Shown in pieces: positions 16,905 to 25,295 of a stretch of DNA of 64,000 nt. The notes under the pieces are model-generated. The model made no database searches, was not told the origin of the DNA, and saw only the letters and a list, made by a program, of their open reading frames with translations. The stretch is from Bacillus sp. NTK034. Lineage in GTDB: Bacteria; Bacillota; Bacilli; Bacillales; Cytobacillaceae. The stretch covers positions 186,001 through 250,000 of the forward strand of contig NZ_JAFKOJ010000009.1 of the NCBI RefSeq assembly GCF_017303275.1, in the 5' to 3' direction. Every line of letters begins with the position of its first letter. Within the stretch, counting starts at the first letter, position 1. The position numbers and the translations under genes are program-made.

Positions 16905-17993
16905 ATGTTTCCATTGCCTAAAGAGGATAAAAAGGTATCTCCCTATTTTGTATTTTATTTAATACATGCAATGCAAATAGGCGTAGGCATCCTGGGCTTC
17001 GAAAGAATTATTGTCCAGTCTGCCGGTTATAGTTCCTGGATCGCAATCTTAACATCCGGCGCCTCCATTATCGGATTGGTGTGGGTTTCCTATCGCATCC
17101 TGAATAAGGGGAACAATGACATCGTAGCCATACATGCTGAAATTATGGGAAAATGGATCGGCGGTTTTTTCAGCTTTTTATTTTCTTTATATTTCTTTTC
17201 CTTTGCATTGGTTGTACTGAGATCATATGTGGAAGTGCTCCAGGTATGGGTTTTTCCAGAAGTCTCTGAATGGATATTCATACTTATTATCATTTTTTTA
17301 GCCTATTCCTATGTTACAGGAGGTTTCCGGGTTGTAACAGGAGTAAGCTATTTAGGGATTCTATACGGATTGCCATTATTATTGGTGAAATTTTATCCTT
17401 TACAGTATGCCGATTATGGAAATCTCCTGCCAATCCTGAATGCTTCTCCTGCAGAATTATTTAAAGCTTCAAAAGAGATGACCCTTAATTTTCTCGGGTT
17501 CGAGACGCTTTTTATGTTCTATCCTTTTATTAAAGATGGGCCGAAATCTGAAAAGTGGGCCTATTTCGGCGTACTTTTCAGTATATTTATTTACCTGCTG
17601 ACTGCTTTTGTTACGTTTGTCTACTTCAACCAGGAACAGTTGAAAGGCACCATTTGGGCTACACTCACACTATGGAAAATCGTGGACTTAATCATTGTGG
17701 AAAGGTTCGAATACATAGGAATTTCCGTATGGTTCTTTACCATTCTTCCGAATATTTGCATCGGTCTCTGGTGTGCCAGCCGAGGGTTGAACCGTCTGTT
17801 TCCCGTCTCTCAAAGAAGTGCCTTGAGGATTTTTTGCCTATTGCTGTTTTTCATCAGCGTTCTATTAACAAATAGACAGCAAATTGATTTGCTGCAGAAA
17901 GCAGTCTCCCAAATCGGGTTATATACCATCTACTTTTACTTACCATGCTTACTGGTCTTACAATATATCATCATGAAGGTGAAAAAAGGATGA
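16905..17993 (+). CDS. spore germination protein, GerA family B subunit (permease-like)
   Basis: A 362-residue protein with ten predicted membrane helices, of the APC-type amino-acid permease fold used by GerAB proteins, the likely germinant-binding subunit. Conserved features include YLIHAMQIGVGILGFERII in helix 1 and FLGFETLFMFYPFIKDG mid-protein. AAGGAGG precedes the ATG. The stop overlaps the C-subunit start (ATGA). The germinant cannot be read from sequence, but the family senses amino acids or sugars. Confidence 0.92.
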   Translation: MFPLPKEDKKVSPYFVFYLIHAMQIGVGILGFERIIVQSAGYSSWIAILTSGASIIGLVWVSYRILNKGNNDIVAIHAEIMGKWIGGFFSFLFSLYFFSFALVVLRSYVEVLQVWVFPEVSEWIFILIIIFLAYSYVTGGFRVVTGVSYLGILYGLPLLLVKFYPLQYADYGNLLPILNASPAELFKASKEMTLNFLGFETLFMFYPFIKDGPKSEKWAYFGVLFSIFIYLLTAFVTFVYFNQEQLKGTIWATLTLWKIVDLIIVERFEYIGISVWFFTILPNICIGLWCASRGLNRLFPVSQRSALRIFCLLLFFISVLLTNRQQIDLLQKAVSQIGLYTIYFYLPCLLVLQYIIMKVKKG

Positions 17994-19069
17994 ATGTTAA
18001 AAACTATTTATGCTGTTCCTTGATTCCAATCCTCCTGGCAGGCTGTACTCCAAGTCCAAAAGTATTGGAGGATCTCCAATTGGTGCAGACCATTGGGTAT
18101 GATTATGTCAATGGTGAGGAATTTGAAGGAACAGCAGGGTCTTCCAATATCCCTCCAGGTGAACAGTCACTGCCGGTAAATGAGGTTTTTACCGCAACAG
18201 GGAAGACAAGTAAACGGATCAGGCAAAAGATTCAGGCGGAAGCAGCAAGGCCCATAGTCATCGGCAGGGTGGGACTAGTCATTTTCAATCAGGAACTCGC
18301 AGAGCATGGGATTGAAAATCAAATAGACAGTTTGCAGAGAAACCCCAGCATCGGCCGGAAATTGCTGCTTGTTGTATCGAAGGAGAAGGCGAAAGACATC
18401 ATTGATTCTAATTACTCGCAAAGCGATTCTGTATCACAGTATTTAATCGATGTAGTTGAACAGAATCTTGAGCAGACCATTCCAAAGATCAATTTACACC
18501 GTTTTCTTGTTCACTATTACAGCAAAGATGCAGACCCTTTTTTACCTTTAATAGAGAAAAAGGGTAAGCATTTAAAAGTCAGCGGAATGGGAATTTTTAA
18601 AGACGATAAGCTTGTTGATACAATCAGCTTTGGTGATGCCTATATCTTTAAAATACTTTATGAAAAATTCCGGCGGGGCCAATTTGAAGTTGAACTTAGC
18701 AGCGGAGAAGATGTAAGTCTGGAAAACCTGTCATCAAAACCTAAAATAATGGTGGACAAGAGGAATGGAAAATATATAGCCACTTTTAAGGTGAAAGTAA
18801 ACGGCAGAGCAATGGAAGGAGTTGATTTAGATCTTACAGACAAGAAAACGATTGAGAGAATTGAAAAAGCAGTGGAAAAAGAAATAACTGAGAGAGCGGA
18901 GAAAATGGTCAGGAGGTTTCAGGAATTGAACACAGATCCTCTTCGCATCGGTGAAAAGGCCAGGCAGCGCTCCGATTTCAATCGGAAGGAATGGAGAGAG
19001 CAGTATAGTGAAATGGAAATTAAGATCGAAGCAGATGTAAATGCTGTTCAGTCCGGGATTATTGAATGA
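17990..19069 (+). CDS. spore germination lipoprotein, Ger(x)C family
   Basis: A 359-residue lipoprotein with lipobox LLAGC (cysteine about residue 17) and the Ger(x)C features LVQTIGYDY, ARPIVIGRVGLVIFNQEL and a C-terminal domain ending KARQRSDFNRKEWREQY. It attaches to the outer face of the spore inner membrane and completes the receptor. ATG 17990 overlaps the B-subunit stop and follows GAAGGTG/AAAGGA. A terminator follows at 19093. Confidence 0.92.
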   Translation: MNVKNYLCCSLIPILLAGCTPSPKVLEDLQLVQTIGYDYVNGEEFEGTAGSSNIPPGEQSLPVNEVFTATGKTSKRIRQKIQAEAARPIVIGRVGLVIFNQELAEHGIENQIDSLQRNPSIGRKLLLVVSKEKAKDIIDSNYSQSDSVSQYLIDVVEQNLEQTIPKINLHRFLVHYYSKDADPFLPLIEKKGKHLKVSGMGIFKDDKLVDTISFGDAYIFKILYEKFRRGQFEVELSSGEDVSLENLSSKPKIMVDKRNGKYIATFKVKVNGRAMEGVDLDLTDKKTIERIEKAVEKEITERAEKMVRRFQELNTDPLRIGEKARQRSDFNRKEWREQYSEMEIKIEADVNAVQSGIIE

Positions 19070-19092
19070 TCATGTGAACTATAATTGAAATT

Positions 19093-19116
19093 GGCATCCG
19101 TGCGGGTGTCATTTTT
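19093..19116 (+). terminator. terminator of the first ger operon
   Basis: GGCATCC pairs with GGGTGTC (two wobbles) around GTGC, followed by TTTTT, 24 bases after the stop. Confidence 0.6.
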
Positions 19117-19241
19117 AATTATAAAATTTTCAGAATTATTATTGTTTTCCGGGGGGATATGTGATAGTTTAGTTAAAACGAAGTTCAGACTTCAAAAATA
19201 TAAAAAAAAAGCATAAACTTCATTGATTTAAGGTGAGTCTA

Positions 19242-20105
19242 ATGATATTAACAGAAACAATAGAAAAAGAGTTTAATAACCTTTCCAAAGGACAGCAGAA
19301 GGCAGCAAAGTATTTGCTCGATCATCCAAAGGAATTCGCCGTGAAGTCAGCCGGTGAGATCGGCAAGAGAATCGGGGTCAGTGAAACGACAGTTATTCGA
19401 TTTTGTTATTCCATTCAGCTTTCCGGGTATTCGGAGCTGCAGAAGATGGTAAGGGAACAGCTATTGAAGGCGAATAGCACACTTGGTCAGTATTTTACCA
19501 GCAAGGTGGAACTGGCAGAAAAGCCGGAGTTCCTTGCGAGTGTGATGGAAAAGGATTGTCTCCATATCAGAGAAACGATTCAGAATATAAGTCAGGACGA
19601 TTTTGATGTTTTAGTGGAGCGTTTGATCCAAACGAAAAAAATATATGTTACAGGTCTGCGGTCTTCCTTTGCGGCAGCAAGCTGGCTTTCTTTTACCCTT
19701 GGTGTTGTTAGGGGAAATGCGAAGCTGATCCGGCCGGATACGGATGATCTGCTGCTGACGATCACTGAAATGGATGAAGAAGCCACGTTCATTGCCATTT
19801 CATTTGACCGCTACATGAAAGATACGATTAAAATGGCGGAACTGGCGAAAAAGCAGGGAGCATTTGTAATTGGCATAACAGATTCAGCTATCGCGCCGAT
19901 TAAGGAGCATGCCGACTTGCTTTTTCAAATCCATTCATCGGAAAAATCGACGATTGATGCGGCGCCGGCACTCTTTTCCTTTCTGAATGCGGTGATTGCG
20001 GGTGTATCCATTCAAGACTGTGACCGGTTTCAAACAAGGAAAGAGCAATATGAAAAGCTTGAAAGTGAACATTTTTTTATTCAGCCGGGAGGGAAGATGG
20101 ATTGA
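19242..20105 (+). CDS. MurR/RpiR-family transcriptional regulator
   Basis: A 287-residue regulator with an N-terminal HTH_6 domain (FNNLSKGQQKAAKYLLDHPKEFAVKSAGEIGKRIGVSETTVIRFCYSI) and a C-terminal SIS domain (about residues 105-250; IYVTGLRSSFAAASWLSFTLG, FIAISFDRYMKDTI). SIS domains sense phosphosugars or other small ligands. ATG 19242 follows AAGGTGAG. The stop overlaps the amidohydrolase start by four bases, so it heads and probably controls the four-gene amino acid conversion operon, an unusual cargo for this regulator class. Confidence 0.88.
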   Translation: MILTETIEKEFNNLSKGQQKAAKYLLDHPKEFAVKSAGEIGKRIGVSETTVIRFCYSIQLSGYSELQKMVREQLLKANSTLGQYFTSKVELAEKPEFLASVMEKDCLHIRETIQNISQDDFDVLVERLIQTKKIYVTGLRSSFAAASWLSFTLGVVRGNAKLIRPDTDDLLLTITEMDEEATFIAISFDRYMKDTIKMAELAKKQGAFVIGITDSAIAPIKEHADLLFQIHSSEKSTIDAAPALFSFLNAVIAGVSIQDCDRFQTRKEQYEKLESEHFFIQPGGKMD

Positions 20106-21229
20106 AGGAAATTATTAAAGAGGTTAAGCCTGCATTGGATATGGTTTTTGATCATTTGCACGAAAACCCGGAAGTGAGCTGGAGGGAATATAAAACCACT
20201 GAGTACTTGCAAAAATTCCTGGAATGCCGGGGGTTCCAGGTTCAGCTGTTTGGGGATTGCACTGGTTTGGCTGTTGAAGTGGGGGAAGGGAGTCCATGCG
20301 TTGCGCTTAGAGCGGATATGGACGCACTTTGGCAGGAGGTGGACGGCAAGTTCCAGGCTAATCATTCCTGCGGACATGATGCCCACATGACAATGGGGGT
20401 TGGGGCCATGCTGCTGCTTCAAAAGGCAGGCTTTCCTAAAAAAGGCAAACTGAAATTCATCTTCCAGCCGGCTGAAGAAAAGGGCACTGGTGCCCTGAAA
20501 ATGATTGAGCATGGCGTGCTGGATGATGTGGATTACCTGTACGGTGTACACCTTAGGCCAATCCAGGAAATAAGGGATGGAGAAGCGTCTGCAGCCATTT
20601 ACCATGGTGCTGCAAGATTTCTGACCGGGGAAATTATCGGGGAAGATGCCCATGGGGCCCGCCCGCACCTTGGGCAGAATGCCATCGAGATCGGTGCTTC
20701 TTTCATCCATGAAATTAAAAATATTTATTTGGATCCGATGGTTCCGCATACGGCTAAAATGACCAAATTCCATGCCGGCAGTGACTCAGGCAATATCATT
20801 CCGGGAAAAGCATCCTTTAGCCTGGATCTGAGGGCACAAACAAATGAAGTCATTCATGCACTGGCAGAAAAAATTGAGACGATCACTGAGTATTTATCCA
20901 AGCTGTATGGAGTCAAGATTACTCTTGAGACAAAAGCGAATGTGGCAGCAGCTGAAGTTGATGAGGAAGCTCAGCATTTTCTGGAGAAGGCCATAATTGA
21001 TGTCCTTGGAGCCGGACAATTAAGGGAGCCAATCTTGACTTCAGGCGGGGAGGACTTCCATTTTTATACTCTCAAGAAGCCGAATATTAAGGCCGCGATG
21101 CTCGGATTGGGCTGTGATTTAAAGCCGGGGCTTCATCATCCGGACATGACGTTCAATCGGGAAGCGATTTACTCGGGAATGGAAATACTGGCCAAAGCGG
21201 TAATGGCCACTTTGGAAAAGGAGGAGTGA
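20102..21229 (+). CDS. M20D amidohydrolase, likely N-acyl/N-succinyl-L-amino acid deacylase
   Basis: A 375-residue hippuricase/aminoacylase-like metallohydrolase. The motifs DMDALW, HSCGHDAHM (metal Cys and His), QPAEEKGTGALKMIEHG, GVHLRP and the late LHHPDMTFN cover the usual metal and catalytic positions. The TTG start overlaps the regulator stop. With the GNAT transferase and racemase genes downstream it matches the described pathway in which D-amino acids are N-succinylated, racemised and desuccinylated stereospecifically to L-amino acids; this enzyme would do the last step. Confidence 0.85.
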   Translation: MKEIIKEVKPALDMVFDHLHENPEVSWREYKTTEYLQKFLECRGFQVQLFGDCTGLAVEVGEGSPCVALRADMDALWQEVDGKFQANHSCGHDAHMTMGVGAMLLLQKAGFPKKGKLKFIFQPAEEKGTGALKMIEHGVLDDVDYLYGVHLRPIQEIRDGEASAAIYHGAARFLTGEIIGEDAHGARPHLGQNAIEIGASFIHEIKNIYLDPMVPHTAKMTKFHAGSDSGNIIPGKASFSLDLRAQTNEVIHALAEKIETITEYLSKLYGVKITLETKANVAAAEVDEEAQHFLEKAIIDVLGAGQLREPILTSGGEDFHFYTLKKPNIKAAMLGLGCDLKPGLHHPDMTFNREAIYSGMEILAKAVMATLEKEE

Positions 21230-21231
21230 AG

Positions 21232-22050
21232 ATGGCTGCTGTGACAATGGATGTACGAGTATTAAAGACAGCATCCGATATGAATCTCATTCAAAAGCTG
21301 GAGAAGACAATCTGGAATATGGCTCCCCTTCCGGTTCATCAAACCATCACAGCTGCCCAGAACGGAGGGCTGCTCCTCGGGGCATTTATTGAAGATGATC
21401 TTGTGGGATTCAGCTACGGATTTCCCGGCTTTCACAAGGGCAAAGGCTATTTATGCTCCCATATGCTGGGCATTCATCCTGACCACCAGGATAAGGGAAT
21501 GGGGGCATTATTGAAGCAGAAACAAAAAGAACTGGCTTCCGGGATGGGCTATGACCTGATCACCTGGACTTTTGATCCGCTTGAAAGCCGGAATGCTTAC
21601 CTGAATCTTTCCAAGCTGAATGCGGTTTGTTCCACATATGTGGAGAATTGCTACGGAGATATGGATGATAGCCTGAACCATGGGCTGCCGACAGACCGTT
21701 TAAAGGCAGAATGGTGGATCACCAGTTCACATGTGGAGGAGCCATTGGGCATTGAAACAGCGCACGCAGAGAATCCCTACGATTGGGGAGTATCGGAGGA
21801 TGACTTTCCTGTTTTATTAAATACTGAATGGGATGCTGCTGCCGGTCCAGTGCTAGTTCCAATTCCGGCAAACTTCCAGACTATTAAAAATAAGAATTTC
21901 GAGCTTGCGATCGATTGGCGCTTTAAAACAAGAAGGATTTTTCAGGAGTTATTTTCTAAAGGGTACGCCATGGCAGGATTTCAAAAAGGGCTGGAAGGCC
22001 CGGTGCATTATTATGTATTCGTTCAGAGGAATCAGCTTAAACTCAACTAA
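21232..22050 (+). CDS. GNAT acyltransferase (COG3375-like), likely D-amino acid N-succinyltransferase
   Basis: A 272-residue protein with a GNAT core at residues about 50-110: GFSYGFPGFHKGKGYLCSHMLGIHPDHQDKGMG carries the acetyl-CoA P-loop (HQDKGMGALL), then ITWTFDPLESRNAYLNLSKLNA. A longer C-terminal domain follows. This family is repeatedly found beside N-succinylamino-acid racemases. ATG 21232 follows GGAGGAG and is spaced two bases after the deacylase stop. Acyl donor specificity (succinyl-CoA versus acetyl-CoA) cannot be read directly. Confidence 0.8.
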   Translation: MAAVTMDVRVLKTASDMNLIQKLEKTIWNMAPLPVHQTITAAQNGGLLLGAFIEDDLVGFSYGFPGFHKGKGYLCSHMLGIHPDHQDKGMGALLKQKQKELASGMGYDLITWTFDPLESRNAYLNLSKLNAVCSTYVENCYGDMDDSLNHGLPTDRLKAEWWITSSHVEEPLGIETAHAENPYDWGVSEDDFPVLLNTEWDAAAGPVLVPIPANFQTIKNKNFELAIDWRFKTRRIFQELFSKGYAMAGFQKGLEGPVHYYVFVQRNQLKLN

Positions 22051-22065
22051 CAGGAAAAGGCGGGA

Positions 22066-23178
22066 ATGAATATGAAAGTGACAGAAGTCGTATTGCGGCA
22101 TATGAAAATGAGAATGAAAGCTCCATTTACAACAAGCTTCGGCACGTTTCAGGATAAGGAATTTCTCTTGCTGGAAGCCAAGGACGAAAATGGTGTGAGC
22201 GGCTGGGGAGAGTCTGTTGCCTTTCATTCACCATGGTATAACGAAGAAACGCTGAAAACAAACTGGCATATGCTTGAAGATTTCATCATCCCGAATCTAT
22301 TAAACAAAGAAATCGAACACCCTGATGAGGTTTCGGAAACTCTCTCCTACATACGGAAAAACAATATGGCGAAATCAGCCTTCGAAGGGGCGGTTTGGGA
22401 GTTATATGCAAAGCAAAAGGGAATTTCGCTTGCAAAGGCCCTTGGCGGAACAGCGAATGAAATTGAGGTTGGAATCAGCATCGGGATTCAGGATCGTGTT
22501 GATGACCTGCTGAACCTTATTAGAGAATATGTAGAGGAAGGCTATAAGCGCATCAAGGTGAAAATCAAGCCAGACTGGGATGTTGAGGTCATGAGGGAAG
22601 TGAGAAAGCATTTCCCGGATATAGCGCTTATGGCAGATGCAAACTCAGCATATACCCTTGAAGATATCGAACTATTAAAACAGCTGGATGAATTCGATTT
22701 AATGATGATCGAACAGCCGCTGGCATCAGATGATATTATTGATCATGCCGTCCTTCAGAGAGAACTCAGAACGCCTGTCTGCCTCGATGAAAGCATTCAT
22801 TCCTATGAAGATGCGCGCAAGGCGATTGAGCTGGGAAGCTGCAAAATTATTAATATCAAAATCGGCCGGGTTGGGGGGCTGAAAGAATCCAGGAGAATTC
22901 ATGATCTCTGCAAGGAGCGTGGCATTCCGGTATGGTGCGGAGGCATGCTGGAATCCGGAATTGGCAGGGCGCACAATATTGCCTTAACCACACTTTCCAA
23001 TTTTATTATGCCAGGGGACACAGCTGCATCGTCCCGCTATTGGGAGAAGGATCTGATTGACCCTGAAGTAACTGTTGAAGAGGGAATGATTAAGGTTCCT
23101 GAAAAATCAGGCTTGGGATATGAACCAAATTATGAGACCATTAAACAGTTTACTGTTTTTGAAAAAAGCTTTTCTTAA
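22066..23178 (+). CDS. N-succinylamino-acid racemase / o-succinylbenzoate synthase (enolase superfamily)
   Basis: A 370-residue MenC/NSAR-type enolase-superfamily enzyme. The capping domain is N-terminal; the barrel carries the KxK motif (K166, K168), metal ligands D191, E216 and D241, and the opposite-face lysine K265 in KIGRVGG. These enzymes often catalyse both o-succinylbenzoate synthesis and N-acylamino-acid racemisation. The operon (deacylase, GNAT, this gene) favours the racemase role, as in the Geobacillus kaustophilus pathway; whether it also serves menaquinone synthesis depends on a separate menC elsewhere. Confidence 0.88.
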   Translation: MNMKVTEVVLRHMKMRMKAPFTTSFGTFQDKEFLLLEAKDENGVSGWGESVAFHSPWYNEETLKTNWHMLEDFIIPNLLNKEIEHPDEVSETLSYIRKNNMAKSAFEGAVWELYAKQKGISLAKALGGTANEIEVGISIGIQDRVDDLLNLIREYVEEGYKRIKVKIKPDWDVEVMREVRKHFPDIALMADANSAYTLEDIELLKQLDEFDLMMIEQPLASDDIIDHAVLQRELRTPVCLDESIHSYEDARKAIELGSCKIINIKIGRVGGLKESRRIHDLCKERGIPVWCGGMLESGIGRAHNIALTTLSNFIMPGDTAASSRYWEKDLIDPEVTVEEGMIKVPEKSGLGYEPNYETIKQFTVFEKSFS

Positions 23179-23189
23179 GCAAGCTGAAT

Positions 23190-23420
23190 AATCAAGCGCG
23201 AGAGGCACTCATTGGAGGGAATAGTTCCATTTGATTTGGATAATCAAACGCGAGTGGCACTCTACGCCATGTATAGCTCCGCTTAAGTCGGAAAATCAAA
23301 CGCGAGTGGCACTCAACGCCAGGAATAGCTCCGCTTAAGTCAGATAGTCAAATGTGAGTGTCACCCAACGCCAGGAATAGCTCCGCTGAAGTCGAATAAA
23401 TAACCGCGAGTGGGCTCAGA
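23190..23420. repeat. 52-bp tandem repeat, about 4.4 copies
   Basis: Copies begin at 23190, 23242, 23294, 23346 and 23398, exactly 52 bases apart. The unit runs AATCAAACGCGAGTGGCACTC, a variable core ACGCCAGGAATAGCTCCGCT, then TAAGTCGGA. Copies 2 and 3 are most alike; the outer copies have decayed. There are no unique spacers, so it is not a CRISPR array. The gap holds no gene. Confidence 0.85.
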
Positions 23421-23488
23421 GAGAGATTCTCTCTTTCTCTTTTAAGCTAAATTGTCAAAAAATTCAAATATATAAAAGGGGGATCAGA

Positions 23489-24574
23489 ATGAAAAAGAGT
23501 ATTCAAATTGCCGGTGCTTTTATTGGGGTCATAGTCGGAGCGGGATTTGCTTCAGGCCAGGAGATTTTGCAGTTTTTCACGGGCTTTGGCTGGATGGGGA
23601 TTGCCGGAGCCATACTTGCAACCTTTTTCTTTGCTTTTCTTGGCATGAATTTAACTCAGCTTGGAAGCCGTCTGCAGACAGATTCTCACAAAGACGTGAT
23701 ATATCATATTTGCGGAAGGTATCTGGGGATGGCTGTTGATTTCATCATTACCTTCTTTCTTTTTGGGGTGGCAGCTGTCATGCTTGCGGGATCGGGATCC
23801 ATTTTTGAGGAACAGTTTGGAATCCCGAGCATGGCGGGGAATATCATCATGGCCGTATTGACGGTCCTGACCGTTTGCCTGAATATCCAAAAAGTGGTTT
23901 CAATTATCAGCCTGGTCACACCGTTTCTATTAATCATGGTGGTGATCATTGGCGGTTATGCCCTCAGCACGATGGGGGTGGATTTATCAGAAGTTCAGAA
24001 ACTGGCGGAAAGCCAAACGCCTGCCGCTTCCAACTGGTTCATGGGCGGACTATTATATGTTTCTTACAATATTGCGGCTGGGGCCGCGATGCTGGCTGTC
24101 ATGGGCGGAACAACGAAAGATGAAAAGCAGGCAGGGGTAGGCGGCATCCTGGGCGGTGCTGGACTGGGTATACTTATTTTGCTTATCAATGCAGCCATGC
24201 TGGTCAAAATGGATGTGGTGAGTGGCTCAGACATGCCAATTCTTGCTCTTGCCAATGAAATTTCACCTGTGTTTGGATTATTGATGTTCGTTGTATTGCT
24301 GGGCATGATTTACAACACAGCTGTTGGTATGCTGTATGCCTTCACGGCCAGGGTCGTGAAAAAAGAAAATCCTAAATTCAATCTTTTTGCCGTATTATTT
24401 GGTGCAGCAGCATTCGGTGCCAGTTTCGCAGGCTTCATTACACTGGTAGGGACGGTTTATCCTTTGATGGGATACCTGGGATTTACACTGATTGCGGCGA
24501 TTGTGGTTGCCTGGTTTAGGGGGAAGAGGAAGACGTCTGGAAGTATAGGGAGTGAAGTTGTTTTAAAACAATAA
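23489..24574 (+). CDS. YkvI-like membrane transporter (COG3949)
   Basis: A 361-residue protein with about ten membrane helices and an APC/SSS-like unwound first helix (GAFIGVIVGAGFASGQEILQFF). Other family marks are LLYVSYNIAAGAAMLAVMGG and MIYNTAVGMLYAF. It matches uncharacterised YkvI proteins. AAAGGGGG precedes the ATG. It lies downstream of the racemase operon after the 52-bp repeats; a link to amino acid uptake is possible from fold and position but unproven. Confidence 0.8.
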   Translation: MKKSIQIAGAFIGVIVGAGFASGQEILQFFTGFGWMGIAGAILATFFFAFLGMNLTQLGSRLQTDSHKDVIYHICGRYLGMAVDFIITFFLFGVAAVMLAGSGSIFEEQFGIPSMAGNIIMAVLTVLTVCLNIQKVVSIISLVTPFLLIMVVIIGGYALSTMGVDLSEVQKLAESQTPAASNWFMGGLLYVSYNIAAGAAMLAVMGGTTKDEKQAGVGGILGGAGLGILILLINAAMLVKMDVVSGSDMPILALANEISPVFGLLMFVVLLGMIYNTAVGMLYAFTARVVKKENPKFNLFAVLFGAAAFGASFAGFITLVGTVYPLMGYLGFTLIAAIVVAWFRGKRKTSGSIGSEVVLKQ

Positions 24575-24591
24575 AAACTATGCTGAAACAA

Positions 24592-24620
24592 TAGAAAGCT
24601 CAGTATCCCTGAGCTTTCTA
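24592..24620. terminator. hairpin after the YkvI-like gene
   Basis: Perfect 12-base arms (TAGAAAGCTCAG and CTGAGCTTTCTA) with a 5-base loop lie 18 bases past the stop, between convergent genes. The T-run is weak. Confidence 0.6.
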
Positions 24621-24688
24621 TACCTTCTCAAATTTACCTCATACTTGTCTTGGGGCACTGTACCTGCAGTGGCTGGATTCCTTATTCA

Positions 24689-25183
24689 TTAATAAAGATT
24701 ATATTCTGAGTTCTCCGGTCCGCCTCCAGCTGAAGGAAAAGTTACACCCATCGTTCGCAAAGCTTCTTTAGCTTGAGAGAGGTAATTTTCTGCCTGGTCC
24801 TGCCATCTGATGATTAAACTTATAAACGCCTTATACTCTGGACCTGCATTTTCCTCCATCGTTTTTAGTCCTTCCCGCACCTTTTTATCCTGATTTTCCG
24901 CATTCACGATGCAAGCCGCCATTGTGGTGATAATCGATTGCCGCTGTTCTCCATTTACTAGTCTATGTGCACATCCAACAGCGGTCACGCGGTGATACGA
25001 AGCCGGAACGAGGTGGTTGTGCATCTCTGCATTTCCTTTTAAATCTTTGGTCTCTGGAATATGAAAAAGTTCAGAACTCATGGAACAAACCATTTCCTCA
25101 GCATATAAACTTTGCTGCAGCAGTGTTAATATATCTCCCCAGCCAGTTGCCCGATAATATGGATAATAATAATAAGGATTCAA
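24689..25183 (-). CDS. uncharacterised protein with Tyr-rich N-terminus
   Basis: A 164-residue protein beginning NPYYYYPYYRATGW, then a helical body (GDILTLLQQSLYAEEMVCSMSSELF, QRQSIITTMAACIVNAENQDKKVREGLK, AFISLIIRWQDQAENYLSQAKEAL). The tyrosine-rich start resembles small spore coat proteins of Bacillus and the helices could form a ferritin-like bundle; I cannot name a family. TTG 25183 follows AAGGAG with suitable spacing, while ATG 25192 overlaps that site. Confidence 0.65.
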   Translation of the reverse strand: MNPYYYYPYYRATGWGDILTLLQQSLYAEEMVCSMSSELFHIPETKDLKGNAEMHNHLVPASYHRVTAVGCAHRLVNGEQRQSIITTMAACIVNAENQDKKVREGLKTMEENAGPEYKAFISLIIRWQDQAENYLSQAKEALRTMGVTFPSAGGGPENSEYNLY

Positions 25184-25295
25184 TCGAACCATCTCCTTTT
25201 ATGGATATTGGAACCCCATCATTATAGATATGATTGTTAATCGGGGGTCATGTCATTTTGGGCGGTGGCGGCTAGTCCATATTTAAGCTTACCTT

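Noticed and set aside
23190-23420. Possible CRISPR array in the 52-bp repeats
   Set aside because: Copies are contiguous with no unique spacers, and no cas genes are near; the same applies to 43702-43920.
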